Positions 47,719-57,950 are shown, counted from the stretch's first letter. The stretch: 64,000 nucleotides of DNA from Calothrix sp. NIES-4105 (GCF_002368415.1 NZ_AP018290.1:7927717-7991716); one strand, 5' to 3'. The notes: generated by a model from the sequence alone, not told the origin. A program made the numbers and translations.

Positions 47719-50058
47719 TTATGATGGGCAAGCTGTGGGAGTTATGAAATCTCCATGAATATTTTTTGATGCAGAAGCTATTAACATCACTTCACCAGAC
47801 TTGTTAATTACCCAATTATTCGCTTCCGTAATTTGAGGTTTTGTAAGTTGCAGCTTAAAATTATTATTTTCTGACGCAAGGGGTGAGTCACTGATTGTTA
47901 CCCAAGCAACTTCTTCAGTTTGATTACTGCGAAGTGTTCCTGAAGGTGAAACTGGTAAACCCCCACGTCCAGTAATTACAAATACATTACCTTTATTTAC
48001 CGGACAACTTTGAGCAATTTGCTGACTATGGTCAACCAGACCTACGGGTAATTCAGTTAACCCCCCGGTTGGGTCTACATCAGGTCGATTAATTTGTACG
48101 GTACCATCTAACTGAGAATTGGCGCCACTTGCAGTAATACCGCTTATGTTAGTCGATGCATTCTGGAATCGCAGTCCAAATAAACCAGTTGTATTTATAG
48201 TTACATTACCACCACGAAAACCAGTAGAATTAGCGCTGATGTTGCTATTCTCTTCAGGAATAGCCACTAGACTATCTGTATTAATTTTAATATTACCACC
48301 AATGTTATTACTACCTGTGGCATTAGTCGTAATATTGCTTTGTTGACGCAAGATTAAGTTTCTCGCATTCAAATTAATATTACCGCGACCACCAATAGTG
48401 TCGGCTCTGATAGCTCCAGAATTATCTAAACGAATTAAATCACCATTTATTGTTAAATTCCCTGCTGTTCCCTTACCTGTACTACTGCTAGATAATTGGG
48501 CGCCGTTGGCAACTCTTAATGTTTGAGATTTAATATTTACATTACCGGCGTTACCTATACCTGTATTTTCTACACTCGTGAAAGCAGCACTTGGTCCTCT
48601 AGCACCAACACCGTCAAACAAAACGCCGTTGCGAATATTCATATTAATATTACCCGCCGAACCCTGACCAAATGTTCTAGCAGACAAGCGGGTGCCGTTG
48701 CGAACAGTGAGGTTTGCAGCTTTAATGTTAATATCACCTCCTTTACCAACAGCAGTAGGTGAAGTAATACTGGTTAAAATTGAACTTGCGCTGAAGCTCG
48801 ATATTTTTTTTAGGAACGCAACACCACTCAACAAAACTTCATTTTGGACATCAATAGTTATATTGCCAGCATTGCCTTTTCCAAAAACGAAAGAAACTAA
48901 TGTGCCGCCATTAGTAAGAGATAATGAACCAGCGGTAATGTTAATATCACCTCCATTACCTGTACTTTCAGGATTAACAGCACTTCCCATATAAGTGGGA
49001 AATGCATCATTCGCTCCATCAAATGAAACAGTACCAAGAGCATTTATTTTAATATTACCAGCTGAACCTTGTTTTCCAGAAATGCTGGTAGTTATAAAGG
49101 CGCCATTAGTAACATAAAGTGAACCACGTGTATTAATATTTATATTACCTGCATGTCCAGTTCCTAACTCTTCCACAGTGTTGCGAAATCCACTGCTGTC
49201 TTTTAAATAAACATCTTTAACAGCATTAATATCAATATCGAACGCTTTGCTGTTAATTTCCCCTAACCCCTTTCCAATACCTGCTTTGAGAGTACTCTCC
49301 CCTGTTAATTCTACTGAACCAGCAGCCAGGGCAATACTACCGCCATTATTACCTAATACGTTAACTTCTGCTTTATTGCTTAGATATATATCACCTCCTA
49401 ACTCGACACGTCCAGACGGCGCCAGCAATTTTCCACCGTTGATTAACACATTGTTACCAACAAGTGATAAAGTCTTACCGGGATTTACCTGTAAATTTGC
49501 CCCTAGTACTTCAACATTGCCTGGGTAACTTCCATATTGCAATCCAATTGGTATATTAATACTTAATAATGATGTAGATTGTGGATTTTCGGCACTAAAT
49601 TCTATTGAGTCGCTAAATTTTAGACTGTTGGCTCCAGTGGCAAAAAAAGAACCACCTATGTCGAGCTTTGCTTTATCACCAAATATAATTCCTTTATGAT
49701 TAATTAAGTATAAGTTTGCTGTACCGTTCGCTTTAATTAAACCATTGATATTAGAGATATTATCACCTGTTACGCGGCTAATAATATTCTGAATATCTAG
49801 ACTGTTTTGAAAATGAGTCTCGATATCTGTAGGAACACTAAAGCTACTAAAGCTGTGAAATAAATTATTTCCGGCACGACTGCCACCTTCAATATTGATG
49901 GTGTTGTTGACCTTAGTGACTTGAGAATTACTTGGTAGGGTGTTATCGGGAGTAATTTGAGCTACGGCGCCATAGTTAGAGAAAATAATTGCATTGATAA
50001 TAGTAGCAGCAATTAATAACTCAATGTCGGCGCCTACACTGACGTTGATTTTAGGCAT
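47719..50058 (-). CDS. Two-partner-secretion exoprotein (filamentous haemagglutinin N-terminal domain)
   Basis: 779 residues. An N-terminal hydrophobic segment acts as signal (LLIAATIINAIIFSNYGAVAQ). The TPS domain follows (about 35-180) with NNLFHSFSSFSVPTD, ISRVTGDNISNINGLI and NLYLINHKGIIFGDKAKLDIG. A long series of beta-helix repeats (GNGGDINITAGSL, GSAGNIKINA) fills 230-650. The C-terminus has no toxin domain. A TpsB outer-membrane partner is not in the window. The IsrB element ends about 30 bp upstream of its start, so its promoter may be displaced. Confidence 0.9.
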   Translation of the reverse strand: MPKINVSVGADIELLIAATIINAIIFSNYGAVAQITPDNTLPSNSQVTKVNNTINIEGGSRAGNNLFHSFSSFSVPTDIETHFQNSLDIQNIISRVTGDNISNINGLIKANGTANLYLINHKGIIFGDKAKLDIGGSFFATGANSLKFSDSIEFSAENPQSTSLLSINIPIGLQYGSYPGNVEVLGANLQVNPGKTLSLVGNNVLINGGKLLAPSGRVELGGDIYLSNKAEVNVLGNNGGSIALAAGSVELTGESTLKAGIGKGLGEINSKAFDIDINAVKDVYLKDSSGFRNTVEELGTGHAGNININTRGSLYVTNGAFITTSISGKQGSAGNIKINALGTVSFDGANDAFPTYMGSAVNPESTGNGGDINITAGSLSLTNGGTLVSFVFGKGNAGNITIDVQNEVLLSGVAFLKKISSFSASSILTSITSPTAVGKGGDINIKAANLTVRNGTRLSARTFGQGSAGNINMNIRNGVLFDGVGARGPSAAFTSVENTGIGNAGNVNIKSQTLRVANGAQLSSSSTGKGTAGNLTINGDLIRLDNSGAIRADTIGGRGNINLNARNLILRQQSNITTNATGSNNIGGNIKINTDSLVAIPEENSNISANSTGFRGGNVTINTTGLFGLRFQNASTNISGITASGANSQLDGTVQINRPDVDPTGGLTELPVGLVDHSQQIAQSCPVNKGNVFVITGRGGLPVSPSGTLRSNQTEEVAWVTISDSPLASENNNFKLQLTKPQITEANNWVINKSGEVMLIASASKNIHGDFITPTACPS

Positions 50059-50103
50059 TGCACTCTGTTAATTCGCTCATAAGATTACATGGTAAGTGGG
50101 AAA

Positions 50104-50124
50104 CTCAGACCCTTTAGGGCTGAG
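50104..50124. repeat. Right-end hairpin of IsrB element
   Basis: CTCAGACC-CTTTA-GGGCTGAG; stem identical to that at 51394-51415. Confidence 0.8.
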
Positions 50125-50145
50125 AGGGAAACGACTCAAGCGATT

Positions 50146-51186
50146 TTAATCGCATGTTCTTGTTCGCCAAGAACTGTAAGTTTTGAATTTACAATCAGAC
50201 AGGTTTGCATTTTGAGTTAATCGTTTGCCAGTAGATAAACTATGCAAACTAATTGTTTTTCTATTTGGGTCTTTCTTAGTTGGGGATTCTTGCCATCCAC
50301 CGACATAACAGAAACCATACTTTTTGTGCTTCACTATTGAACCACGCTTAAATCCAGCACTTAGTGTTCCACCATAACGCGGTCTTACATGCCCTTTTTG
50401 ATGTTGCAATCTGTGCAACTGCCTACGGTGGAATTCAAGAGGAATTACTTCTACAAGAACGGTGTTATCGGGCTTGTCGTGCCCTTCTGTATACCAGTTT
50501 GCTAACACCCAAGAATCAACACAATGCGCTTCAAACTTGTTAGATAACTTGTTTTTTAACTTCTTTAATCCCAAGGATTGGCGCATCTCGTATGTGTCTA
50601 TCCCTGTTTTAGTTTCTAGCTGTGCTAACTTTTCTAATTCCGAGTAGAACCACTTTTTACCAACCTCTAAAGGGCTAAACATTACATTGTATTTTCTTGC
50701 ACCCTTCCATGTTTTAGCTTTAATGTCCTCAACGACAAAAATAGTAATGGGAAACATCGAAGCCAACCATGTACAAATACGTAGTTTCCACTGCCATCTC
50801 GACTTAGTTGATGGTGGTAATTTCTGCTTGTTCACAAGTCGATTCTGTCTATTTTTACGACATAGGGTATTGCGGAATCTTCTAGCGCGTCGCATGTTAC
50901 GACGTGTTTCTACATGGTCTTTTACCCAATCAACTGCATGGGTTTGTACGTTTAAATAGGTATGAGCTTTTGACTTAACCGTATACCCTTCACGCTTGCT
51001 ACCTGGGTCTACCCCAACCGCAATTGGTTGATAATTTCTATCACTTGGTTCAACATTTAATCGGACACAAAATACTCCTTTTCTCCAAAATGGTGTAGCT
51101 TTTTTCTGCTTTATCCAACGTCTTGCCCTACTTGGAGTAGTCGGCATTAAAGGACGTTGATTTGAATCTACTACTGGTACAAACAT
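50146..51186 (-). CDS. isrB: IsrB-like RNA-guided RuvC nickase
   Basis: 346 residues. The N-terminal PLMP domain (RPLMPTTPSRARRWIKQKKA, residues 11-30) is followed by RuvC-I GVDPGS (D60), an Arg-rich bridge helix (about 93-116), RuvC-II FVVEDIKAK (E153) and RuvC-III HCVDSW (H221, D224). Only about 65 residues separate RuvC-II from RuvC-III and hold no HNH motif, which separates IsrB from IscB. All RuvC catalytic residues are present, so it should be active. Known IsrB proteins nick DNA guided by an omega-RNA encoded just upstream of the gene; a structured leader is present here. Confidence 0.88.
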   Translation of the reverse strand: MFVPVVDSNQRPLMPTTPSRARRWIKQKKATPFWRKGVFCVRLNVEPSDRNYQPIAVGVDPGSKREGYTVKSKAHTYLNVQTHAVDWVKDHVETRRNMRRARRFRNTLCRKNRQNRLVNKQKLPPSTKSRWQWKLRICTWLASMFPITIFVVEDIKAKTWKGARKYNVMFSPLEVGKKWFYSELEKLAQLETKTGIDTYEMRQSLGLKKLKNKLSNKFEAHCVDSWVLANWYTEGHDKPDNTVLVEVIPLEFHRRQLHRLQHQKGHVRPRYGGTLSAGFKRGSIVKHKKYGFCYVGGWQESPTKKDPNRKTISLHSLSTGKRLTQNANLSDCKFKTYSSWRTRTCD

Positions 51187-51420
51187 TTTTTTTGGAATTA
51201 TAAATCAACTAGTATTGCTACCAATTGTGTGTATTTCCCATCGCTACTGACTGTCAGAGAGGTTAAAAACTTGGGAAGCATTCTTAGCATCTTGTGGGCT
51301 ACCACACCCAGACAGTTCAGTTCAGGCTATTAACCTATAAGCTAGACACTGGTTTAACTCGATGAAGAAAATGGTTAGTTTTCTTATTTCAAGCTCAGAC
51401 CATACGCGGGCTGAGTCAGT
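51187..51420 (-). ncRNA. Candidate omega-RNA of IsrB element
   Basis: On the minus strand the leader contains several hairpins (CTCAGCCC/GGTCTGAG at its 5' side; GTGGTAGCCCAC; CTGACAGTCAG) and no coding frame. Omega-RNAs of IscB/IsrB elements occupy exactly this position, and the guide would come from DNA beyond about 51420. Confidence 0.55.
51394..51415. repeat. Left-end hairpin of IsrB element
   Basis: CTCAGACC-CATACGC-GGGCTGAG; the same mismatched stem as the right end. Beyond it, 51430-51697 is AT-rich with no gene seen. Confidence 0.8.
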
Positions 51421-51697
51421 GACACTATTGGAACTAATAAATATCAGCATACATTACCGATGCTTTTTAAAAGCGTAAGAAAATTTAAAATATTACTTTA
51501 CTTAAGGCTAGTTTATTTATATAAGTCATGGATTATTATAGAGGCAAGATAATACTGTATACTAAAAATGTGGTATTTATATATTAGAATTATACTTATT
51601 TGTGATATTATAGATGATTTTTTAGGTAGTCTAACAGAGCCGCTTATTGTTGTACCGGCTTTAAATGTGAACCAATGGTTCACATTTTGAAAATTAG

Positions 51698-53089
51698 TTA
51701 TTTCGGCGCCCCAAGAGTACTTTGTTTCAATGAAGAACGTAATACTTTATATAACACAGGAAGCGCAAATAAAGTATTTGGACTTTGAATCATATGTGCC
51801 ACTTCAATAAATCTTTTGTAAATATCAGAATCGCTGACTGAAAGTGCGATAATTTTATCCATATATACGTGCATCAATTTAGACATTTTATCTGCTTTAC
51901 CACCTTCAGTTGTTGGATAGCGAAAATCTTCGCCTGTTGCCATTAACCAAGGTGTCTGTAAAATTTTTGCTAATGATAATTGAAACTTAGCTGTTAAACC
52001 TTTTACGTTACGAGGCGAATTTTTAAATTGCTCTTTCAAACAATGTGAGAGCGTTAACGCACCCAATGCTCCTGCTGTCATTCCTTGACCGTAGACTGGG
52101 TTGAATGCACAAACTGCATCCCCAATTGCGACTATACCATCTGGCATGTGTGATTTTTCGTAGTGGCGCCAGCAATTTTCTGTGCGTCGATAACTATATA
52201 CTGGGGATATAGATTTTGCATTTTTGATAGCATCGTAAATTATCGGGCTGCGTAAACTTCGGGCAAATTCTAGAAAACCATCAGAATCTGTAGGTGGGTA
52301 ATCTTTGGCTATACCAGATAATGTAATTGCCCAACGATTCCCTTCTACAGGGAATAAAACTCCACCGCGTAAGTTATTGGGTGGCTTTGCCGTTAATAGC
52401 AGTGCTTTCCAAGGAGCGGAAAACCTATCTGGAACTTCATACCAGCATGTACTGTACCCTAAAAAAGAATTAATAACCGTTGTTTCGGGCGCCTGATAGC
52501 CAATTTCTTCTAAAAATTTGGGTAACTGCGAGTTACGTCCGCTAGCGTCAACGACTAAATCGGCTGTTAGTTCTTTATCAACGCTATTTTTACAGTGTAA
52601 TTTTACTCCAGATACTTGATTATTACTATTTACGAGTAACCCTTTGAATAAGGTTGATGTCACAAATTCTAAGTTTTGGTAACTACTTAATCTTTGACGA
52701 ACAAGCCACTCTAGAAAAACTCGGCTACAAGTATAAGTAACCGCTTCTGAAGATGTAGGCGATATCCATCCACACATGTTCAATGTTGGACAATCATTAA
52801 CCCAATCAACACTAGGGGCGCCTGCGGTTGCTAATTGGTCTTTTATTCCTGGAAAAAGTTGCTCTAAAATTCGTTGCCCTTGTGTTAAGAGTACATGGAC
52901 GTGATGCGTTTGGGGAACTCCTTGACGATACTCAGGCTTTTGGGGAAGTTGGTCACGTTCTACCACAGTTACCAAATCAAAATGTTCTACCAATACTCGT
53001 GCAGCTAACAAACCCGTCATACTGCTACCAATTACTACAGCATGACTACTCGCATCAACTTGCTTACGCTCGTTCTTTAGATAAGGCAT
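51698..53089 (-). CDS. FAD-dependent monooxygenase/oxidoreductase
   Basis: 463 residues of the p-hydroxybenzoate hydroxylase fold. The FAD-binding N-terminus reads AVVIGSSMTGLLAARVL (GxSxxG variant of GxGxxG), with ERDQLP, a mid-chain ADLVVDASGRNSQLP and the FAD-phosphate motif GIVAIGDAVCAFNPVYGQGM. The protein resembles cyanobacterial proteins annotated as FAD-binding monooxygenase or epoxidase. The substrate is unknown. A 22-bp palindrome about 90 bp upstream may be an operator. Confidence 0.85.
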   Translation of the reverse strand: MPYLKNERKQVDASSHAVVIGSSMTGLLAARVLVEHFDLVTVVERDQLPQKPEYRQGVPQTHHVHVLLTQGQRILEQLFPGIKDQLATAGAPSVDWVNDCPTLNMCGWISPTSSEAVTYTCSRVFLEWLVRQRLSSYQNLEFVTSTLFKGLLVNSNNQVSGVKLHCKNSVDKELTADLVVDASGRNSQLPKFLEEIGYQAPETTVINSFLGYSTCWYEVPDRFSAPWKALLLTAKPPNNLRGGVLFPVEGNRWAITLSGIAKDYPPTDSDGFLEFARSLRSPIIYDAIKNAKSISPVYSYRRTENCWRHYEKSHMPDGIVAIGDAVCAFNPVYGQGMTAGALGALTLSHCLKEQFKNSPRNVKGLTAKFQLSLAKILQTPWLMATGEDFRYPTTEGGKADKMSKLMHVYMDKIIALSVSDSDIYKRFIEVAHMIQSPNTLFALPVLYKVLRSSLKQSTLGAPK

Positions 53090-53175
53090 TATGTATTCTT
53101 AACTCTACATAATTGAATTACGTACTTATCTAATTTTTTAAAACATCTACCCAAAGGCTTAACTTTATGTGCTGA

Positions 53176-53197
53176 TACCAAACGGCGCCGTTTGGTA
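53176..53197. promoter_or_regulatory. 22-bp perfect palindrome centred on GGCGCC
   Basis: TACCAAACGGC followed by its reverse complement GCCGTTTGGTA. It lies upstream of the FAD monooxygenase gene and is a candidate operator; it could also just be an extended iterated palindrome. Confidence 0.45.
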
Positions 53198-53421
53198 ATG
53201 TAAAACCTGTGGAGGAACTAAAAGCAACCCCTAGAGCGCCAGAGAGCGTAGAAGTAGTTGACAGAAGAGTCCAATTATGCATCCGGTTATAATCGAATAT
53301 TGAGGCGCCTATTTTTTGATGCGAAAGCTAAATTAGGCTAAATTATTTAATCTAAAAACAAGCGTTTTGCCCCGACACACAAATCAACGCTTTCGTCAAT
53401 ATATATTACTGAACCGACGCT

Positions 53422-53557
53422 CTAGCTTATCATCTCTGTTCCATTTTCCCAGTTAACCGCATGGATTCGCGCTCCTGATGCTGTTGATACCACTAAAAAA
53501 TTCATCAAGTACTAATGTATTAGATGCATTGCGCTCAACCTCTACAGAAAAATTCAT
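53422..53557 (-). pseudogene. Possible small gene broken in a T6 run
   Basis: From ATG 53557 the frame reads MNFSVEVERNASNTLVLDEF. After a run of six T the next frame continues LVVSTASGARIHAVNWENGT and ends at TAG (53422). One base at the homopolymer separates them. No family recognised, so the coding nature is uncertain. Confidence 0.25.
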
Positions 53558-53861
53558 AATTGCCTCTATTGGGGTTTGTAGCCATTATATAGTTAATGCT
53601 TAACGTAATTACTGGAAGCCTCCAATATTCTGAAAGGCTTGTATACAAAGTGCGATGGGCTTGTCCGATTACGCAGCAGGGATGATCTCCAATCTACTAG
53701 TGCAATATCAACATAGTACTTAAATAAATTTACTTATGCTAAATTTGACTAATAACAGTTTGTAAACTGTGTAAAAATAGAAGAATTACGTGAGTTGACG
53801 GATTAAAGTACATTAGTAAGACCTAACCTAGTTCTACAGGCTCTGCCAAAAGAGGGTGTTA

Positions 53862-56800
53862 ATGACCACTGCACTAACTCCGAAAATAAAGGATAAAATA
53901 GATCAATGGAAAGCAAATCTTGCTGAGTTAACGAAGCGTAATCGTTTAGTCTATTTTCATAAGGACAAAGCCCCCGCTACTAAAATCGAGTTACCAGCTT
54001 CTAAGGTTTTTGAGAGGCTTGTGCTTAAGCCTGAAGCAATTTCTGATACTGAACTAGGAATCGAAGAGGATATAGATTTAGGATTCGCTAGAGACAATTT
54101 TAAGAAGCTTCGTAAAGACACTAACTCGATTCTTAAGGAGAAAGGCGTTAATAGTTTATTCATTGCATTAGGTATTCTTACTTGGTATTCCGACAAGGAT
54201 AAATCTAAGGAACCAATTACTTCTCCTATCTTTCTTTTACCAGTTGAACTAGAAAAAACTCCTCGAAAAAATGAATATAAGCTTAATGCTACGGACGAAC
54301 AATTATTTTTGAACCCAGCATTAGCTTTAAAGTTAGAACAAGATCGTGGAATTACTTTAAATCAGAATATTGAATCTGATAATGAGGGATTAGATTTTAA
54401 AAACCTCTTAGATATTTTCCGCAATCACAAAGATATAGATAAATATGTACAACAAGGTAAATGGAAAATTGAAGAGACTGTTTATTTAGCTTTGTTTCAG
54501 AGAATAAAAGCTTCAATTATTAAAGATTTAGAATTTCTTGAGAGTAATCCAGATATTTTGACTCAAAATTCTGTACTTCTTGGATTGGCAAATGATAGAA
54601 GTGAATATGAATTAAATATACCTAAAATTGTTGAAGCTAACAATTTAGATAAAAGCATTGATCCTCAATCTATATTACAAATATTAGACGCAGATTCTAG
54701 TCAGCAGCAGGTTATTGAGGCAGCGAAAGCAGGCATGAGTTTTATTGTACAGGGTCCTCCAGGTACAGGTAAAAGCCAAACAATCGTTAATATGGTTAGT
54801 GAATTAATAGGTCAGAGAAAAAAGATACTTATTGTTGCCGAAAAGCCTGTTGCACTAAAAGTAATTTTCGATAGACTAGAAGAGAGTGATTTAGAAGACG
54901 TTTGCCTTAATTTATCTGACAAAGATATAGGTAGTAAGAAAAACTTGGCAAAAACGATTTATCAAACCAAAGCTTTGATAGAACGAAGAGAAGAAGAGCA
55001 AAAATCATCTGACTTCTTTTATGAACTAATGGAGTCTCGGCAAATATTAAATAAACATCCAGAAGATTTACATAAGAATTGGGAACCACTTAATAAATCA
55101 GCTTTTGAAGTATATGGTGAACTTTTAAAATTTGAGCGTGAACGAATTCCAACAGTTAATTATACTTTTCGTAACATTAACCAATGGTCATATGAGAAGT
55201 TAATTAAAATCAAAACTCTTTTCCAAAATTTGAGTAAATTTTACTCTTTTTTTAAGGGGGATAAAACAACTGTATGGGCGAACAGCCAATTAAAATCTCT
55301 TGAATATGAAAAAAGAGAAGAAATTTATAGAGAAATTGAAGAACTATATCAACAGATTAGATTAATAATGCTTTTAGGAGATAAATTAGCCCAGTTATTG
55401 CAAATAGATAATCCTAAAACACTGGCTCAGTTAGAATTTTTAATTTCTGCTGCACGTCACATTGTAGATGTTCCAATTGAAATACCTCGCTCTCGGCAAG
55501 ATGCTTTACTAGATAATGTAATTGCAAGTGCAATCGAATTTAAAGATACTCCAAAAGTCCCCAAAAGTTGGTTAAAAAGTAATGAATTAAATTTTTTACA
55601 GCATTTATCAAATGAGTTACAGCAAGATTATGAACTTGAACTAACACTGAAAAAATACTTAAATGACAGATATAGTAGTGACTTTTTAAATCAAAATCTG
55701 TCGCCAATGTTAAGGAGATGTAGAGAATGGGGTATTTTCCGTTGGTTTAAAAGAAGCTACTGGGAAGATATAAGACTAATTTTTCAGCATAGAAAAGTTA
55801 AAGGAACTATTTCTGACAAGACAATAATAAAACATTTAGAGAAAGCAGTAGATTTACAGAATATTATAAACAAAATACAAAGTCATAAATATAAACCTAA
55901 TATTGTATTTAAAACATTTTTCATTAGGAGCCAACCTGATTTTTTTAGTATTAAACAAGCATTAATATGGTTAGAGGAATTACAAAATTACCGTCTACCA
56001 AAAGATAGTACTGCTGAATTGATTTACTCTGATAATGGGAGACGCGAATTAATAGACACATTAAATCAATTGAAATGGGAAGAATCAAAAAAAACAATTG
56101 ATGACGGATTTAAAAAATTGCGAAATTATTTTACTTATCCAGAAAATATAATTCATGAAAATAGTAGTTTTTTTCAAAATATTCCATTGGATAAAGTTCA
56201 ATCTTTTCTTCATACAGCTGCGATAGAGTTAAATATATTTCGTGAATGGCTAGATTACCAAAAAAATCTTGATGAGCTTAAAGAAAATGGTCTATATTTA
56301 TTTATAGAAGAGCTTAAATTCATCAATATTAAACCAGATTATTGGGCTTCTGCTTTTGAAAAATCCTTTTATTACTATTGGCTGCAATATATTTATGACC
56401 ATAGTTTTGATTTGCGTAACTTTAGTCCTAAAATACATAATACTAAAATAGAACAATTTTGTGAGCTAGATAAAAAACAGTACGATTTTGCAAAAAATAA
56501 ATTGCGACAAATGCATTTTGAAGAATGGCAAAAATGGTCAGCAGAAGCAACCTCAAAGCCATTAATTGCCGAAATTGACGAAGAATCTCAAAAGCAGAAG
56601 AAGCGTTATGAAATCAGGCAATTAATTGCAAGAACTCACGAGCTTATTCTTTCTCTCAAACCATGCTGGCTAATGAATCCCATAATGGTAAGCGAGTATA
56701 TAGAGCCACAAGCAAAACTTTTTGATGTAGTTATTTTTGACGAGGCATCTCAGATTCGTACAGAGGATGCAGTCTCATCTATTATGCGAGCCAAGCAAGT

Positions 56801-57950
56801 AATTATTGTAGGAGATAAACAGCAAATGCCGCCATCTTCTTTTTTTTCTAGTGTCATTTCTGACGATGATGATGAGGAAGAACAAGAAGATTTATATGAG
56901 AGCTTGCTTGCAGAATCTGGTAAATTTATGAAAGACTTTACTCTTAAATGGCACTACCGAAGCCAAGATGAAAGTCTCATTGACTTTTCTAATCGTAAAT
57001 TTTACGAATCTCAACTTATTACCTTTCCCAATCCTATAAGAGATGGAAGTAGAGGAGTTAGTTTTCATTATGTTGAGAATGGTTTATACGAACCTGGTAA
57101 GAAAAAGCGCTGCAATAAACCAGAAGCCGAAGCTGTTGCTCGACTAGTACTTGAGCATGTTCAAACAAATAATAAATTAACCCTTGGTATCATTGCCTTT
57201 AGTAAACAGCAGGCAAGCACTATTGAAAAAGAAATTGAAACACTTAGTGCAAGCTATCCTTCAATAACAGAATTTTGTCAAGATGATTCAACCAAATTTT
57301 TTGTAAAAAACCTGGAAAATGTTCAAGGTGATGAGCGTGATGTAATTATCCTTAGTTTTGGATATGGCAAAGATGAAAACGATAAATTCGACCGAAGGTT
57401 TGGCCCTTTAAATCAAGAAGGAGGACAGAGACGGTTAAATGTTGCAATTACACGTGCCAAGTATAAGCTTGTATTAGTAGCATCAATTACACCAGATTTA
57501 CTGTCCGGAGTCAACAGTGACGGTGTGCGTTATTTTCAAGAGTATTTTGAGTATGTACAAAATGCTAAAAGTTACGTAAATGTAGATGTAGATAGTAACG
57601 TTAAAAGTAACCATAAGTTTCATTCAGCTTTAATAGAGGATATCTACTATGTTCTGCGAGAACATGGCTATGAAGTAGAAACCAATATTGGTTGCTCAAG
57701 TTACCGTATCGACTTAGCCGTGCTTGAAAAACAGCAACCAAAAGAGTATTTGCTAGCGATTGAGTCAGATGGATTGACTTATAATAAATACCCAACAGCG
57801 CGCGACCGTGATCGCCTGCGGAGAACAGTTCTAGAAAAAAACCTTAAATGGAAAATTTATAGAATTTGGTCAAAAGATTGGTTTCATAATAGATACAAGC
57901 AAATTAAGTTGTTAATAGAGCAGATTGAAAGGCTAAAAGCTGAAAAATAA
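53862..57950 (+). CDS. DUF4011-type SF1 helicase with C-terminal Vsr/MTES_1575-like nuclease
   Basis: 1362 residues from ATG 53862 (a GTG at 53856 adds two). The N-terminus (IDQWKANLAELTKRNRLVYF) is the DUF4011-like head. Helicase motifs: Walker A QGPPGTGKSQT (about 297), Walker B VVIFDEASQI (about 957), GDKQQMPPSSFF, LKWHYRSQDESLI, NVQGDERDVIILSFG and LNVAITRAKYKLVLV. From about 1254 a PD-(D/E)XK Vsr-like domain follows (YEVETNIGCSSYRIDLAV ... YLLAIESDGLTYN ... RDRDRLRRTVLEK). Such proteins are repeatedly found in defence islands. The gene has no GGCGCC at all. The next gene starts 53 bp downstream. Confidence 0.88.
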   Translation: MTTALTPKIKDKIDQWKANLAELTKRNRLVYFHKDKAPATKIELPASKVFERLVLKPEAISDTELGIEEDIDLGFARDNFKKLRKDTNSILKEKGVNSLFIALGILTWYSDKDKSKEPITSPIFLLPVELEKTPRKNEYKLNATDEQLFLNPALALKLEQDRGITLNQNIESDNEGLDFKNLLDIFRNHKDIDKYVQQGKWKIEETVYLALFQRIKASIIKDLEFLESNPDILTQNSVLLGLANDRSEYELNIPKIVEANNLDKSIDPQSILQILDADSSQQQVIEAAKAGMSFIVQGPPGTGKSQTIVNMVSELIGQRKKILIVAEKPVALKVIFDRLEESDLEDVCLNLSDKDIGSKKNLAKTIYQTKALIERREEEQKSSDFFYELMESRQILNKHPEDLHKNWEPLNKSAFEVYGELLKFERERIPTVNYTFRNINQWSYEKLIKIKTLFQNLSKFYSFFKGDKTTVWANSQLKSLEYEKREEIYREIEELYQQIRLIMLLGDKLAQLLQIDNPKTLAQLEFLISAARHIVDVPIEIPRSRQDALLDNVIASAIEFKDTPKVPKSWLKSNELNFLQHLSNELQQDYELELTLKKYLNDRYSSDFLNQNLSPMLRRCREWGIFRWFKRSYWEDIRLIFQHRKVKGTISDKTIIKHLEKAVDLQNIINKIQSHKYKPNIVFKTFFIRSQPDFFSIKQALIWLEELQNYRLPKDSTAELIYSDNGRRELIDTLNQLKWEESKKTIDDGFKKLRNYFTYPENIIHENSSFFQNIPLDKVQSFLHTAAIELNIFREWLDYQKNLDELKENGLYLFIEELKFINIKPDYWASAFEKSFYYYWLQYIYDHSFDLRNFSPKIHNTKIEQFCELDKKQYDFAKNKLRQMHFEEWQKWSAEATSKPLIAEIDEESQKQKKRYEIRQLIARTHELILSLKPCWLMNPIMVSEYIEPQAKLFDVVIFDEASQIRTEDAVSSIMRAKQVIIVGDKQQMPPSSFFSSVISDDDDEEEQEDLYESLLAESGKFMKDFTLKWHYRSQDESLIDFSNRKFYESQLITFPNPIRDGSRGVSFHYVENGLYEPGKKKRCNKPEAEAVARLVLEHVQTNNKLTLGIIAFSKQQASTIEKEIETLSASYPSITEFCQDDSTKFFVKNLENVQGDERDVIILSFGYGKDENDKFDRRFGPLNQEGGQRRLNVAITRAKYKLVLVASITPDLLSGVNSDGVRYFQEYFEYVQNAKSYVNVDVDSNVKSNHKFHSALIEDIYYVLREHGYEVETNIGCSSYRIDLAVLEKQQPKEYLLAIESDGLTYNKYPTARDRDRLRRTVLEKNLKWKIYRIWSKDWFHNRYKQIKLLIEQIERLKAEK

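Larger units (their letters stand above)
50090..51425 (-). mobile_element. IsrB-type IS200/IS605-family element without transposase
   Basis: Both ends carry the same imperfect hairpin: CTCAGACC-CTTTA-GGGCTGAG at 50104-50124 and CTCAGACC-CATACGC-GGGCTGAG at 51394-51415, each with the same A-G mismatch in an 8-bp stem. Such subterminal hairpins are what Y1 TnpA transposases bind. Between them lie isrB and a 230-bp structured leader. No tnpA is present, so mobility depends on a helper. The exact ends are not determined. Confidence 0.8.
53090..53855. other. Intergenic region before the helicase island
   Basis: About 770 bp without an intact gene. It contains a 22-bp perfect palindrome (53176-53197), the last GGCGCC before the island (53303), and a possible broken small gene on the minus strand (53422-53557). 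Confidence 0.5.

Noticed and set aside
50146-51186. IscB or TnpB
   Set aside because: The PLMP domain excludes TnpB, and the lack of any HNH between RuvC-II and RuvC-III excludes IscB.
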